From: ZC4RG19 sp036279475
Lineage (GTDB): Bacteria; Actinomycetota; Acidimicrobiia; Acidimicrobiales; VFJN01
NCBI GenBank assembly: GCA_036279475.1
Contig: DASUJB010000038.1
Span: 1-15,682, forward strand
Direction of reading: 5' to 3'
DNA: 15,682 bases
In this document: in pieces, positions 1-7,363 of the stretch
Layout of the letters: each line of letters begins with the position of its first letter
Numbering within the stretch: position 1 is the stretch's first letter
The notes under the pieces: generated by a model
Told to the model about the DNA's origin: nothing
Seen by the model: the letters and a program-made list of their open reading frames with translations, nothing else
The model's database searches: none
Position numbers and translations under genes: made by a program

Positions 1-957
1 GCGCATGTCCTCGAGGATCCACCGGTAGGTGGTGGCGATGCCCTCGGCCAGCGGTGTCGACGGCTCCCACCCGAGGGCCCCCCGGATGCGGGTGTTGTCG
101 CTGCTGCGGCCGCGCACGCCCTGGGGGGCGTCGGGCACGTAGCGGCGCTCCACCACCACGCCCGCCGCCTGCTCCACGAGGTCGACCAGGCGGTCGACGG
201 TGACCATCTCGCTGCTGCCCAGGTTGAGGGGCTCGCCGACGTCACCGGCGGCGATCAGCCGGGTCCCGGCCACGCAGTCGTCGACGTAGGTGAAGGTGCG
301 CGTCTGCCGGCCGTCGCCCCAGATCTCCACCACGGGGTCGCCGGTGAGCACCGCGGTGGCGACCTTGCGGCAGATGGCGGCGGGCGCCTTCTCGCGGCCG
401 CCGTCGTAGGTGCCGTGCGGCCCGTAGACGTTGTGGTAGCGGGCGACCCGGGTCGCGAGGCCGAAGTCCTCGGCGAAGTGGCGGCACATGCGCTCGCTGA
501 ACAGCTTCTCCCAGCCGTAGCCGTCCTCGGGCATGGCCGGGTAGGCGTCGGGCTCGGCCAGGCCGGGGACGTCGGGCCGGTCCTGCTTGCCGGCGGCGTA
601 CACGCAGGCGGACGACGCGTAGAAGTACCGGGCCACGCCGGCTTCGCGAGCCGCCAGCAGGAGGTGGGTGTTGATGAGGACGCTGAGCATGCAGCGGGCC
701 TTGTTGCCGGCGATGAAACCGATGCCGCCCATGTCGGCTGCGAGGTTGAACACCTGGTCGGCGCCGTCGACGGCCCGCCGGCAGGCGGCGAGGTCGCGCA
801 GGTCGAGGACCGCCTCCTCGGTGCCCCGGTGGCGCTGGTGCCAGGTGGTCAGTGGCTTGGCGTCGACGGCACGCACCTCGTGGCCGTCGGCGCGCAGGGC
901 GGCCACCAGGTGACCGCCGATGAATCCCCCAGCCCCGGTGACGACACACGAGGGCAT
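1..957 (-). CDS. GDP-mannose 3,5-epimerase-like NAD-dependent epimerase (3' end outside window)
   Basis: This is an extended short-chain dehydrogenase/reductase sugar-nucleotide epimerase. The 319 visible codons run off the left edge without a stop. The N-terminus has the NAD-binding pattern GAGGFIG (residues 8-14). NLAADMGGIGFI (71-82), SSACVY (115-120, with the Cys at 118 where plant GDP-mannose 3,5-epimerases have a catalytic Cys), YGWEK (147-151, catalytic Tyr/Lys) and a later GGREKAPAA block are hallmarks of the GDP-mannose 3,5-epimerase group rather than generic GalE/RmlB proteins. The known family reaction converts GDP-D-mannose to GDP-L-galactose or GDP-L-gulose in the cytoplasm. Here it probably supplies an activated sugar for the polysaccharide made by the neighbours; the exact substrate is inferred. 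The ATG at 957 is chosen because AGAAAGG lies 6 bases upstream. It lies 55 bases downstream of the glycosyltransferase stop and may be in the same transcript. Confidence 0.88.
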   Translation of the reverse strand, partial: MPSCVVTGAGGFIGGHLVAALRADGHEVRAVDAKPLTTWHQRHRGTEEAVLDLRDLAACRRAVDGADQVFNLAADMGGIGFIAGNKARCMLSVLINTHLLLAAREAGVARYFYASSACVYAAGKQDRPDVPGLAEPDAYPAMPEDGYGWEKLFSERMCRHFAEDFGLATRVARYHNVYGPHGTYDGGREKAPAAICRKVATAVLTGDPVVEIWGDGRQTRTFTYVDDCVAGTRLIAAGDVGEPLNLGSSEMVTVDRLVDLVEQAAGVVVERRYVPDAPQGVRGRSSDNTRIRGALGWEPSTPLAEGIATTYRWILEDMR

Positions 958-963
958 CGATGA

Positions 964-970
964 CCTTTCT
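964..970 (-). promoter_or_regulatory. Ribosome binding site of the epimerase gene
   Basis: On the minus strand this reads AGAAAGG, 6 bases before the ATG at 957, and fixes the start. The 55-base gap 958-1012 is clearly AT-richer than its surroundings and could also hold a promoter, but I see no convincing -35/-10 pair. Confidence 0.6.
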
Positions 971-1012
971 AAGTGGTTGGATTGCTACATGCAGTGGTCG
1001 AGAGACACCCTC

Positions 1013-1864
1013 TCAGGTGAACGGCGCCTTGCCAAGAGGCGTCTCACCGGGCCTCGTGCCGTTCGACCGCCCGGCGCCGCGACGCGGCGGTTCGCCGGGC
1101 CGGGGGGCGTGCCGGCGCCAGGCCGCCCGGGCCAGCAGCCACACGAAGCGGGGGTTGCTCCGCAGGTACCGGCCGGCGAGCCGCCGGGGCTCGCTGGCCA
1201 GCCGGAACGCCCACTCCAGCCCGGACCGCCGCACCCACCCCGGCGCCTGCCGCTTCACCCCGGCGTGGAAGTCGAAGGCGGCCCCCACCCCCACGAGGAC
1301 GGGGGCGTACACCTGCCCCACGTGCGCCGCCATCCACCGCTCCTGCTTCGGGGTCGACAGGCCGACCCACACGAGGTCGGGGCGGGCGGTCCGGATGCGC
1401 TCGACCTCAGCCCGCTCCTCCTCGGCATCGAGGGGCCGGAACGGCGGGCTCAGGGTGCCCACCACCGCGGCGCCCGGGAACCACTCGGCCAGGCGTGCCT
1501 CCAGGCGTCCGAGCGTGTCGGGCGTGGCGCCGTAGAGGAAGTGCCGCCAGCCGGTGCGCTCCGAGCGGGCGAAGGCCGCCAGCATCAGGTCGGGCCCGTA
1601 GACCCGCTCCACCGGGGTGCCCGGTGGCACCCGCCGCCGGGCGAGCCACACCAGGGGCATGCCGTCGGTCGTCACCATGCCCGCGTCGCGGTGGATGCGG
1701 CGGAGGTCGCCGTCGTCCTGGCACTCGACCACCCCGTGCACACCCGTCACGCAGACGTAGGTCGGTCGCCGGCCGGCGATCCACCGGCCGATGGCGTCGA
1801 CGGCCTCGTCGAGGGTCTGGGCGTCGAGCGTCACGCCGAGGACGTCGACCCGGGTCGCGGTCAC
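1013..1864 (-). CDS. WecG/TagA/CpsF-family glycosyltransferase
   Basis: This 283-residue protein has the size of the WecG/TagA/CpsF family (GT26), which adds a sugar, often N-acetylmannosaminuronic acid or N-acetylmannosamine, to an undecaprenyl-linked intermediate at the inner face of the membrane. Visible family features are TTDGMPLVW (65-73) with the presumed catalytic Asp at 67, YGPDLM (89-94), LSTPKQERWM (169-178) and a C-terminal block reading GVGAAFDFHAG then GLEWAFRL and EPRRLAGRY. The last 40 residues are rich in Arg and Pro and may sit against the membrane, as the C-terminal appendage of TagA does. The GTG start overlaps the stop of the Wzy-like gene by four bases (GTGA, 1861-1864), implying translational coupling. 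The sugar donor cannot be read from the sequence. Confidence 0.92.
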   Translation of the reverse strand: MTATRVDVLGVTLDAQTLDEAVDAIGRWIAGRRPTYVCVTGVHGVVECQDDGDLRRIHRDAGMVTTDGMPLVWLARRRVPPGTPVERVYGPDLMLAAFARSERTGWRHFLYGATPDTLGRLEARLAEWFPGAAVVGTLSPPFRPLDAEEERAEVERIRTARPDLVWVGLSTPKQERWMAAHVGQVYAPVLVGVGAAFDFHAGVKRQAPGWVRRSGLEWAFRLASEPRRLAGRYLRSNPRFVWLLARAAWRRHAPRPGEPPRRGAGRSNGTRPGETPLGKAPFT

Positions 1865-3411
1865 CCGGCCGGCTCCCCCGCCCCCGTGGGCTCCGGGTGC
1901 GGGGCGGCCGGCGCCACCGCCCACCACAGGTAGCCGACCAGGCTCCACAGCACGACCGCCCCCTGGGGCGACTCGAGGTACACGTCGAACAGCCCGGTGA
2001 CCAGGGCGGCCACCACGGCCCCCCGGGCCGCCTCGACCGCCGGGGGGGCGACCACCGGCGGGGCGGGCCCCGGCGGGGCGACGACAGCCGGCGACGCGAC
2101 CGTCCGCCGGCCGGGCCCCGGGGCGGCGACGGCAGCCGGCGACGCGACCCCCGGCGGGCCGGCGGACCGCCGGCGACCGGCCCTGAACGTCGCGGCCACC
2201 GTCAGCACCGGCACCGACAGGAAGACCACCGCCACCACCACGCCGGCCCGGCCCGCCAGGGAGAAGAAGATGTCGTGCGGCAGGCGCAGCGCGGGCTCGT
2301 CCGGACCCACCCCGGGTCGACGGCCCAGGTAGCGGACGGCCAGGTTGTCGCCCCACCCGTGGCCGTGCAGCACCATGGCGTCGTCGGTCACGTCCCGCCA
2401 GATGTCGCCCCACCAGTCCGTGCGCCAGTCCACCGTGCCGACGTAGGTGCCGCCCACCTCGTCCTCGGGCACGGTGCGCAGCATCGACGCCACCGCGTCG
2501 CCGAGGGCGTCGTCGCTCACCTCCCGGCCCCGCACCTCGAAGGAGAGCCCGCTGACCGCCAGCACGAGCACGGCCACCACCACGGCGGCGACCCCCCGGG
2601 CCAGGCGCACGCCGTTCGGTCGCACGGCGAGGAGCCCGGCCACCAGGGCCAGCAGCGCCCCCCGGCTGCGGAACGCCACCAGCAGGGCGGCGACGCCCCA
2701 CAGGGCCAGGAGGGCGGCGCGCCCACCGGCCCCACGCCGACGCCGGGGCGCCCGGGCCAGCAGCGGCAGGACGAGCACCAGCGTCACGGCCAGGTCGCCC
2801 GACTTCGACGCCAGCACCACCTGACCGGAGGCCGGCCAGCGGGGCAGCCCCTCGGGGTCGACGAGCAGCAGGGCGGCCAGCGCCGTCGCCACCACCACCA
2901 GGGCCGGCGCCACCCGCACGGCCGCGGCCCGGACGGCCGCCGCCACCGCGGCGCGACCTACGCGGGCCTCGTGGGTGCGCAGGCCCGCGTAGGCCGCGAA
3001 GGCGAACGCCGAGTAGTAGACGGGGGCCAGGCCCCGCCCGGTCTCCAGCCACGAGGTGCGACCGGCGAGGCGCTCGACGACCACCTGGATGGCGGCCATC
3101 CCCACCAGGGCGGCCGTCATCCCCGCGGGCAGGGTGCGGGGCACCGGCATGGCCGGCCCCACCGTGGCGAGGAGGACGACCAGGAGGAGGACCTCTCCCA
3201 CGAACACGGGGGGCACGCCGGCGTAGGCGAAGCCCTTGCCGAGGGCGAGGTACCCGACCACGCCCACCCCCAGCGCCACCAGGGCCACGGGCGGCCGGGC
3301 CCGCGCCGGGCCGGTGGGCGGGGGACCGGGGACCGGGCGGCGGGACGGCGTCGCCGGCGCGCCTCCGGTGACGCCCGGACCGCCGGGCGCCGGCGTGGGA
3401 GCGAGGGTCAC
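1861..3411 (-). CDS. O-antigen polymerase/ligase-like membrane protein (Wzy/WaaL type)
   Basis: This is a 516-residue polytopic membrane protein with many hydrophobic stretches separated by short Arg-rich loops. A large outside-type loop contains GHGWGDN (near residue 350) followed by RLPHDIFFSLAGRAGVV, the pattern of the Wzy/O-antigen-ligase superfamily (glycine-rich loop, then Pro-His-(Asn/Asp) before a helix). Such proteins join polysaccharide repeat units on the outer membrane face. The loop around residues 400-460 is low complexity, rich in Pro, Ala and Val, and built from a 16-residue repeat. The GTG start at 3411 is chosen for the GGGGAGG site 9 bases upstream and because the frame further upstream crosses the divergent gene. 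It is followed by the overlapping WecG-like gene. Whether it acts as polymerase or ligase is not resolvable here; polymerase is favoured by the Wzx and Wzz partners. Confidence 0.83.
   Translation of the reverse strand: MTLAPTPAPGGPGVTGGAPATPSRRPVPGPPPTGPARARPPVALVALGVGVVGYLALGKGFAYAGVPPVFVGEVLLLVVLLATVGPAMPVPRTLPAGMTAALVGMAAIQVVVERLAGRTSWLETGRGLAPVYYSAFAFAAYAGLRTHEARVGRAAVAAAVRAAAVRVAPALVVVATALAALLLVDPEGLPRWPASGQVVLASKSGDLAVTLVLVLPLLARAPRRRRGAGGRAALLALWGVAALLVAFRSRGALLALVAGLLAVRPNGVRLARGVAAVVVAVLVLAVSGLSFEVRGREVSDDALGDAVASMLRTVPEDEVGGTYVGTVDWRTDWWGDIWRDVTDDAMVLHGHGWGDNLAVRYLGRRPGVGPDEPALRLPHDIFFSLAGRAGVVVAVVFLSVPVLTVAATFRAGRRRSAGPPGVASPAAVAAPGPGRRTVASPAVVAPPGPAPPVVAPPAVEAARGAVVAALVTGLFDVYLESPQGAVVLWSLVGYLWWAVAPAAPHPEPTGAGEPAG
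2065..2149 (-). repeat. 48-bp-period in-frame repeat in the Wzy-like gene
   Basis: The stretches 2065-2101 and 2113-2149 match at 34 of 37 bases with a 48-bp offset. In protein this is a 16-residue repeat starting VASPA(A/V)VA(A/P)PGP. It lies in a Pro/Ala/Val-rich loop. Confidence 0.75.
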
Positions 3412-3449
3412 AGAGGTGGGCCTCCCCGTCGGTCGAGCGCCATGCTCAT
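3408..3449 (-). other. Possible 13-residue leader ORF upstream of the Wzy-like gene
   Basis: An ATG at 3449 opens a frame encoding MSMALDRRGGPPL. Its TGA (3410-3408) overlaps the GTG start of the Wzy-like gene (3411-3409), and it runs through the GGGGAGG ribosome site of that gene. Such an arrangement could couple translation. There is no good ribosome site in front of the ATG, so it may be chance. Confidence 0.25.
3421..3427 (-). promoter_or_regulatory. Ribosome binding site of the Wzy-like gene
   Basis: It reads GGGGAGG on the minus strand, 9 bases before the GTG at 3411, and decides this start over other in-frame possibilities. Confidence 0.6.
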
Positions 3450-3498
3450 CACTATGAGCGCATACTCTGCCACTACACGTACTTGTTGACGTAGAGTG
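3440..3498. promoter_or_regulatory. Divergent AT-richer island with two inverted repeats
   Basis: The region between the two divergent polysaccharide operons is much less GC-rich than the rest. It holds a perfect inverted repeat GCTCAT-cact-ATGAGC (3444-3459) and a longer imperfect one, CACTACACGT (3471-3480) with ACGTAGAGTG (3489-3498), which pair at 8 of 10 positions around an 8-base centre. This is a reasonable place for a shared promoter/operator region. I could not find a clean -35/-10 pair on either strand. Confidence 0.5.
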
Positions 3499-3534
3499 GC
3501 GACCGGCGGACGCCCGGCACGCACGAGGAGCCAG

Positions 3535-4707
3535 ATGGCGCTGCGGGTGGCAATGGTGCACAGCTTCTACGACTCGGCCCGGCCGAGCGGCGAGAACCTC
3601 CAGGTCGAGGCCGAGGCGGACGCCCTCCGCCGCGCCGGCGTCGAGGTCCGGGTCTTCGCCACCCGCACCGACGACGAGGCCCGCGACCCGCTCTACCCCC
3701 TCCGTTGCGCGGCACGGGTGGCGACCGGGCGGGGAGCCTCGCCCCGGCGGGCGGTGGACGCCTGGCGGCCCGACGTGGTGCACGTGCACAACCTGTTCCC
3801 CAACCTGGGCCGCCGGTGGGTGCGCGACCTGGTCACCCCCGTGGTGGCCACCCTCCACAACTACCGCTTCACCTGTGCCAACGGCGTGCTGGTCCGGGAC
3901 GGCCGGCCCTGCACCGACTGCCCGGACGGCCACCGCTCCTCCGCCGTCCGCCACCGGTGCTACCGGGGCTCGCTGGCCGCCACCGTCCCGGTGGCCCTGG
4001 GCCAGCGCCGGGGCCCGGCCGCCGACCCCCTCCTGGCCCGGGCCGACCGCCTCCTGTGCCTGTCGGCCCGCCAGCGCCGCATGCTGGAGGAGGCCGGCCT
4101 CCCCCCGCACCGCCTCGTGGACTGGTCCAACTTCCTGCCACGCCCGTTGGCCCCACCGGCCGAGCCCGCGGTCCCCGCGGCGCGCCGGGGCACCCTCTAC
4201 GTCGGGCGGCTGTCGCCCGAGAAGGGCGTCCTCGAGCTCGTACGGGCCTGGACGGGCCCCGATCTCCTCACCGTGGTGGGCGACGGGCCCCAGGCGGCGG
4301 AGGTCCGGCGGGCCGCCGCCGGCCGCCCCGTGGCCGTGCGCGGCACCCTCCCCCGGGCCGAGGTGGTGGCGCTCATGGGCACCAGCACCGCCCTGCTCGT
4401 GCCGGGCACCGCTCCCGAGCTCGCCCCGCTCACCTTCATGGAGGCCATGGCCAGCGGGCTCCCCGTGGTGGTCCGCCCGCCGTCCGACCTGGCCGCCACG
4501 GTGCGGGGGCAGGGCGTGGGCGCCGTGGCCACCTCGGTGGGCGACATGGGCGACGACGCCGCCCGGGTGTCCGCCGAGCCCGGCATCGCCTGGCGCTGCC
4601 GGGCCCTGTACGCCGCCCGCTTCACCGAGGCGGCCTGGCAGCGGCGCCTCACCTCGCTCTACGAGGACCTCGTGGCACCGTCCCGACGGGAGGAGCCGGC
4701 CCGGTGA
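3535..4707 (+). CDS. Family 4 glycosyltransferase (GT-B fold)
   Basis: This 390-residue cytoplasmic retaining glycosyltransferase of the GT4 type transfers a sugar from a nucleotide donor onto a growing glycan. The N-terminal acceptor domain starts LRVAMVHSFYDSARPSGEN, which resembles the glycine-rich loop of GT4 enzymes, and has HVHN at 83-86. A cysteine group (C126, C129, C142) occurs in a subset of these enzymes and might bind metal. The C-terminal donor domain has VGRLSPEKG (223-231, with the usual Arg and Lys) and the EX7E motif (E295, E303) followed by AMASGLPVV. ATG 3535 is preferred over the in-frame GTG at 3496 because GAGGAG lies 4 bases upstream and the extra residues match no domain. 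The stop overlaps the next gene by four bases. Donor and acceptor are unknown. Confidence 0.93.
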   Translation: MALRVAMVHSFYDSARPSGENLQVEAEADALRRAGVEVRVFATRTDDEARDPLYPLRCAARVATGRGASPRRAVDAWRPDVVHVHNLFPNLGRRWVRDLVTPVVATLHNYRFTCANGVLVRDGRPCTDCPDGHRSSAVRHRCYRGSLAATVPVALGQRRGPAADPLLARADRLLCLSARQRRMLEEAGLPPHRLVDWSNFLPRPLAPPAEPAVPAARRGTLYVGRLSPEKGVLELVRAWTGPDLLTVVGDGPQAAEVRRAAAGRPVAVRGTLPRAEVVALMGTSTALLVPGTAPELAPLTFMEAMASGLPVVVRPPSDLAATVRGQGVGAVATSVGDMGDDAARVSAEPGIAWRCRALYAARFTEAAWQRRLTSLYEDLVAPSRREEPAR

Positions 4708-5534
4708 GGCCGACCCCGGCCGCCCCGGCGAGGCCAGGCAACCGCGGCGACGGGCGTCCCGGCGACGGCGCGCCGTCGGGCTTCTACCGGTCACCCTTGC
4801 CCCGGGCACGCTGGCACCACGACCGGGACGCCGTCCTCCTCGAGCTGGCCCGGGACGAGCACGTGGTGCACGTGGGCTGCACGGACTCGCCCCTCACCGA
4901 GGAGAAGCTGGCCGACGGGACCCTCTTGCACCCCCGGTTGGCGGCCGTGGCCGACGACCTGGTCGGGGTCGACCTCGACGGTGAGGGCCTCGAGCTCCTC
5001 CGGGCCCGGGTCGGCGGGCGCTACGCCCGCGTCGACGCCACCGACGAGGCGGCGCTGGCCGCGGCGGTGGCCGACGCCCGGCCCACCGTGGTCATGGCGG
5101 CCGACGTCATCGAGCACGTGGCCGACGCCGGCCGCTTCGTCGGCGCCCTGGCCACCTGCGTCCGCGCTGGGGCCCCGGGCTGCCGGCTGGTGGTGTCCAC
5201 CCCGAACGGCCTGTCGCTCCGCGGCCCCGTCCTGGCGTGGGCCGGCACCGAGCTCATCCACCCCGACCACCGCGTCGTGCACACGCCGGCCAGCCTGAGT
5301 CGCACCCTGGCCGACGCCGGCTTCCGCCCGCTCCGGTGGGCCACCTACCCCGTCTCGCTCGGGGCCGGCCCGGCCCGGTGGGCCTTCGACGCCGTGTCGC
5401 GCACCGTCGGCCGGGTCCGGCCCCTGCTGGCCGACGGCCTGGTCGTGGTGGCCGACCTGGCCGGGCGACCCCCGGAGCCGACCACCGGCCCCGACCCCCT
5501 GACCACCGTCGACACCCACCAGCGAGGGACGTGA
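4704..5534 (+). CDS. Class I SAM-dependent methyltransferase
   Basis: This 276-residue protein has the layout of a class I SAM-dependent methyltransferase: HVGCTDSP (56-63) as motif I, VGVDLDGEGL as the acidic strand after it, AADVIEHV with the Asp at 134 as motif IV, then a STPNG strand. The C-terminal half ends in a hydrophobic stretch near GLVVVADL. About 35 residues at the N-terminus are Pro/Gly/Arg-rich and probably disordered. The GTG start overlaps the glycosyltransferase stop (GTGA, 4704-4707) and is served by GGGAGGAG 8 bases upstream, so the two are probably translationally coupled. From context it likely methylates a sugar, lipid-linked intermediate or non-reducing chain end. Terminal methylation ends chain growth in some other polysaccharides, but nothing here shows that role. 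Confidence 0.85.
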   Translation: MRPTPAAPARPGNRGDGRPGDGAPSGFYRSPLPRARWHHDRDAVLLELARDEHVVHVGCTDSPLTEEKLADGTLLHPRLAAVADDLVGVDLDGEGLELLRARVGGRYARVDATDEAALAAAVADARPTVVMAADVIEHVADAGRFVGALATCVRAGAPGCRLVVSTPNGLSLRGPVLAWAGTELIHPDHRVVHTPASLSRTLADAGFRPLRWATYPVSLGAGPARWAFDAVSRTVGRVRPLLADGLVVVADLAGRPPEPTTGPDPLTTVDTHQRGT

Positions 5535-7363
5535 TGGACGAGCCGACGCTCCACGACTACGTGACGGTCCTCCGCCGGCGCTGGCGGGTGGTGGCCGTGG
5601 CCGTGGCCGTGGCCGTCGCCGTCGCCCTGGCAGCGTCGCTGCTGCAGACGCCGCGCTACCGCGCCGAGTCGGAGCTGCTGCTGCGGGGCACCACCAGCGA
5701 GTCGCTGCTGGTCGACGGGGCGGGCCAGGTCCAGACCTCGCAGGACTCGGCCCGCGAGCTCAACAACGAGATCCGGCGCATCGAGTCCCAGCCCACCCGC
5801 GACGCCGTGGAGGACGCCTACGACGGCCCGCTGGACGTCGACTCGGTCGAGGCCGTCGCGCCCGCCTCCGAGGAGAGCGACCTGATCCGCATCCGAGCCA
5901 CCTCGTCCGACGCCGCGGCCGCCACCGAGCTCGTCGACACGTACGCCCAGACCTACGTGCAGGCACGGCGCAAGGCACAGGTCGAGGACCTCCTGGCCGC
6001 CAGCGAGGAGATCCAGGGCCGCCTCGACAGCCTCCGCCGCCAGATCGACGAGGTGAGGGCACCGCTCGACGAGGTGGAGGCCAGGCTGGCGGCCCTGCCG
6101 GCCAGCAGCCCCGAGCGCACCGGGTTGGAGGACGAGCGCCAGGCGGTGCTGGGCGAGGTCCTCCCCCGGCTCTCCCCCCTGGAGAACCGGGAGAGCTCGT
6201 TCCGCAGCCAGCTCGAGCAGCTCCAGGCCACCCAGGACCTGTCCACCACGGGCGGGGTGACGATCCTGACCCCCGCCACCGAGCCCGACACGCCGGTATC
6301 GCCCCGGACGGCCCGCAACGTCGTCGTCGGCGGGCTGGTGGGGCTCCTGGCCGGGCTGGTGCTCGCCTACTACGTCGACCGCCTCGACGACTCCGTGGGA
6401 TCCAAGGACGAGAGCGAGCGGCTCACCAGCCTCCCCACGCTGGGGGTCATCCCCGCGGCCACCGAGCGGGCGGGCACGACGGAGCTGGTGGCCGTGGGCG
6501 ACCCCACGGGGCCGGCGGCCGAGGCCTACCGCCTCCTGCGCACGTCGGTGAAGTTCCTGGGCCTCGAGCGGCACCTCCGCACGATCCTGGTCACCAGCAC
6601 CGCCGCCTCGGAGGGCAAGACGGTCACGGCCGCCAACCTGGCCGCGGTCCTGGCCCAGGGCGGCGACCGCGTGCTGCTGGTGGGAGCGGACCTGCGGCGA
6701 CCCCGGGTGCACGGGCTGTTCGGCGCCCCCCAGCAGCCCGGGCTCACCACCGTGCTGCTCGAGGGCATCGACCCGGCGGCCACCGTCTTCGCCGTCGAGG
6801 AGGTCCCCGGCCTCCACCTGATGCCTCCCGGGCCCACGCCACCCAACCCGGCCGAGCTGCTCGACAGCGAGCGGGCACACGAGCTGTTCGCCCGGCTCGC
6901 CGAGTCCTACGGCACGGTCGTGATCGACTCACCGCCCGTCCTGCCCGTGACCGACAGCCAGGTGCTGGCCCGCGTGGCCGACGCCGTCCTGGTGGTCGTC
7001 GCCTTCCGGGAGACCTCGCGTCGGGGGTTGACCCGGACGATGGAGCTGCTCGGCCAGGTGGCGGCCCCGGTCGTGGGCACGGTCCTCAACCTGGTGCCCC
7101 TGCGGGAGAGCTACGGCGGCCAGCCCTACCGGTACGAGACCTACCGGAGCCGAAGCGAGCGGCGCCGACGCCGGCAGTCAGCGGCCGCCACCGGCGACTC
7201 GCCCCCGGCCCATGCCCGTCGGATCGCGGGCCGGGCGGCGACGCCCGCCCCGCCGGGGGGCGGGCCGGCGGGGTCGCCGCCGCCCGAGGAACCGATCGAG
7301 GTGCCCGAGGGCGGCGGGACCAGCGCTCAGGACGACGAGGGTGCCCACAGCGGGTACCCGTAG
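5534..7363 (+). CDS. Wzz chain-length determinant fused to BY-family tyrosine kinase
   Basis: This 609-residue membrane protein combines a Wzz domain and a bacterial tyrosine autokinase, as in proteobacterial Wzc. TM1 is an alternating Val/Ala helix (19-37), followed by an extracytoplasmic region with a long heptad-like charged segment (about 155-240) and TM2 (about 263-281). The kinase has Walker A ASEGKT (358-363), a Walker A' region reading VGADLRRP (383-390) where the first Asp of the usual DxD is Gly, and Walker B VVIDSPP (462-468). A tyrosine cluster follows (Y527, Y532, Y534, Y537), the expected autophosphorylation site, then an Arg-rich stretch and a roughly 60-residue Pro/Gly-rich tail. 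Family members control polymer length through phosphorylation cycles. The ATG shares one base with the preceding stop (TGATG, 5532-5536). The 3' end overlaps the convergent sulfotransferase gene by 37 bases. Confidence 0.93.
   Translation: MDEPTLHDYVTVLRRRWRVVAVAVAVAVAVALAASLLQTPRYRAESELLLRGTTSESLLVDGAGQVQTSQDSARELNNEIRRIESQPTRDAVEDAYDGPLDVDSVEAVAPASEESDLIRIRATSSDAAAATELVDTYAQTYVQARRKAQVEDLLAASEEIQGRLDSLRRQIDEVRAPLDEVEARLAALPASSPERTGLEDERQAVLGEVLPRLSPLENRESSFRSQLEQLQATQDLSTTGGVTILTPATEPDTPVSPRTARNVVVGGLVGLLAGLVLAYYVDRLDDSVGSKDESERLTSLPTLGVIPAATERAGTTELVAVGDPTGPAAEAYRLLRTSVKFLGLERHLRTILVTSTAASEGKTVTAANLAAVLAQGGDRVLLVGADLRRPRVHGLFGAPQQPGLTTVLLEGIDPAATVFAVEEVPGLHLMPPGPTPPNPAELLDSERAHELFARLAESYGTVVIDSPPVLPVTDSQVLARVADAVLVVVAFRETSRRGLTRTMELLGQVAAPVVGTVLNLVPLRESYGGQPYRYETYRSRSERRRRRQSAAATGDSPPAHARRIAGRAATPAPPGGGPAGSPPPEEPIEVPEGGGTSAQDDEGAHSGYP
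5591..5626 (+). repeat. Hexamer repeat encoding (Val-Ala)n in TM1
   Basis: There are four perfect GTGGCC units followed by two GTCGCC units. They encode alternating Val-Ala residues in the first transmembrane helix of the Wzz/kinase. Slippage here would change helix length by two residues without a frameshift. Confidence 0.85.

Noticed and set aside
1495..3489. Long plus-strand open frame opposite the Wzy-like and WecG-like genes
   Set aside because: Arg/Gly/His-rich shadow of genuine minus-strand genes; no motif, signal or ribosome site.
3496..3534. Longer start for the family 4 glycosyltransferase at GTG 3496
   Set aside because: It would add 13 residues with no family match. The ATG at 3535 has GAGGAG just upstream and begins exactly at the first strand of the GT-B domain.
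3412..4809. Minus-strand open frame continuing upstream of the Wzy-like gene
   Set aside because: It is the antisense of the family 4 glycosyltransferase and adjacent methyltransferase. The plus-strand genes have clear motifs, and the minus frame shows no domain before 3411.
5591..5626. Hexamer tract considered as a CRISPR-like or mobile-element end
   Set aside because: It has no spacers or inverted ends, and it is in frame within a transmembrane helix.
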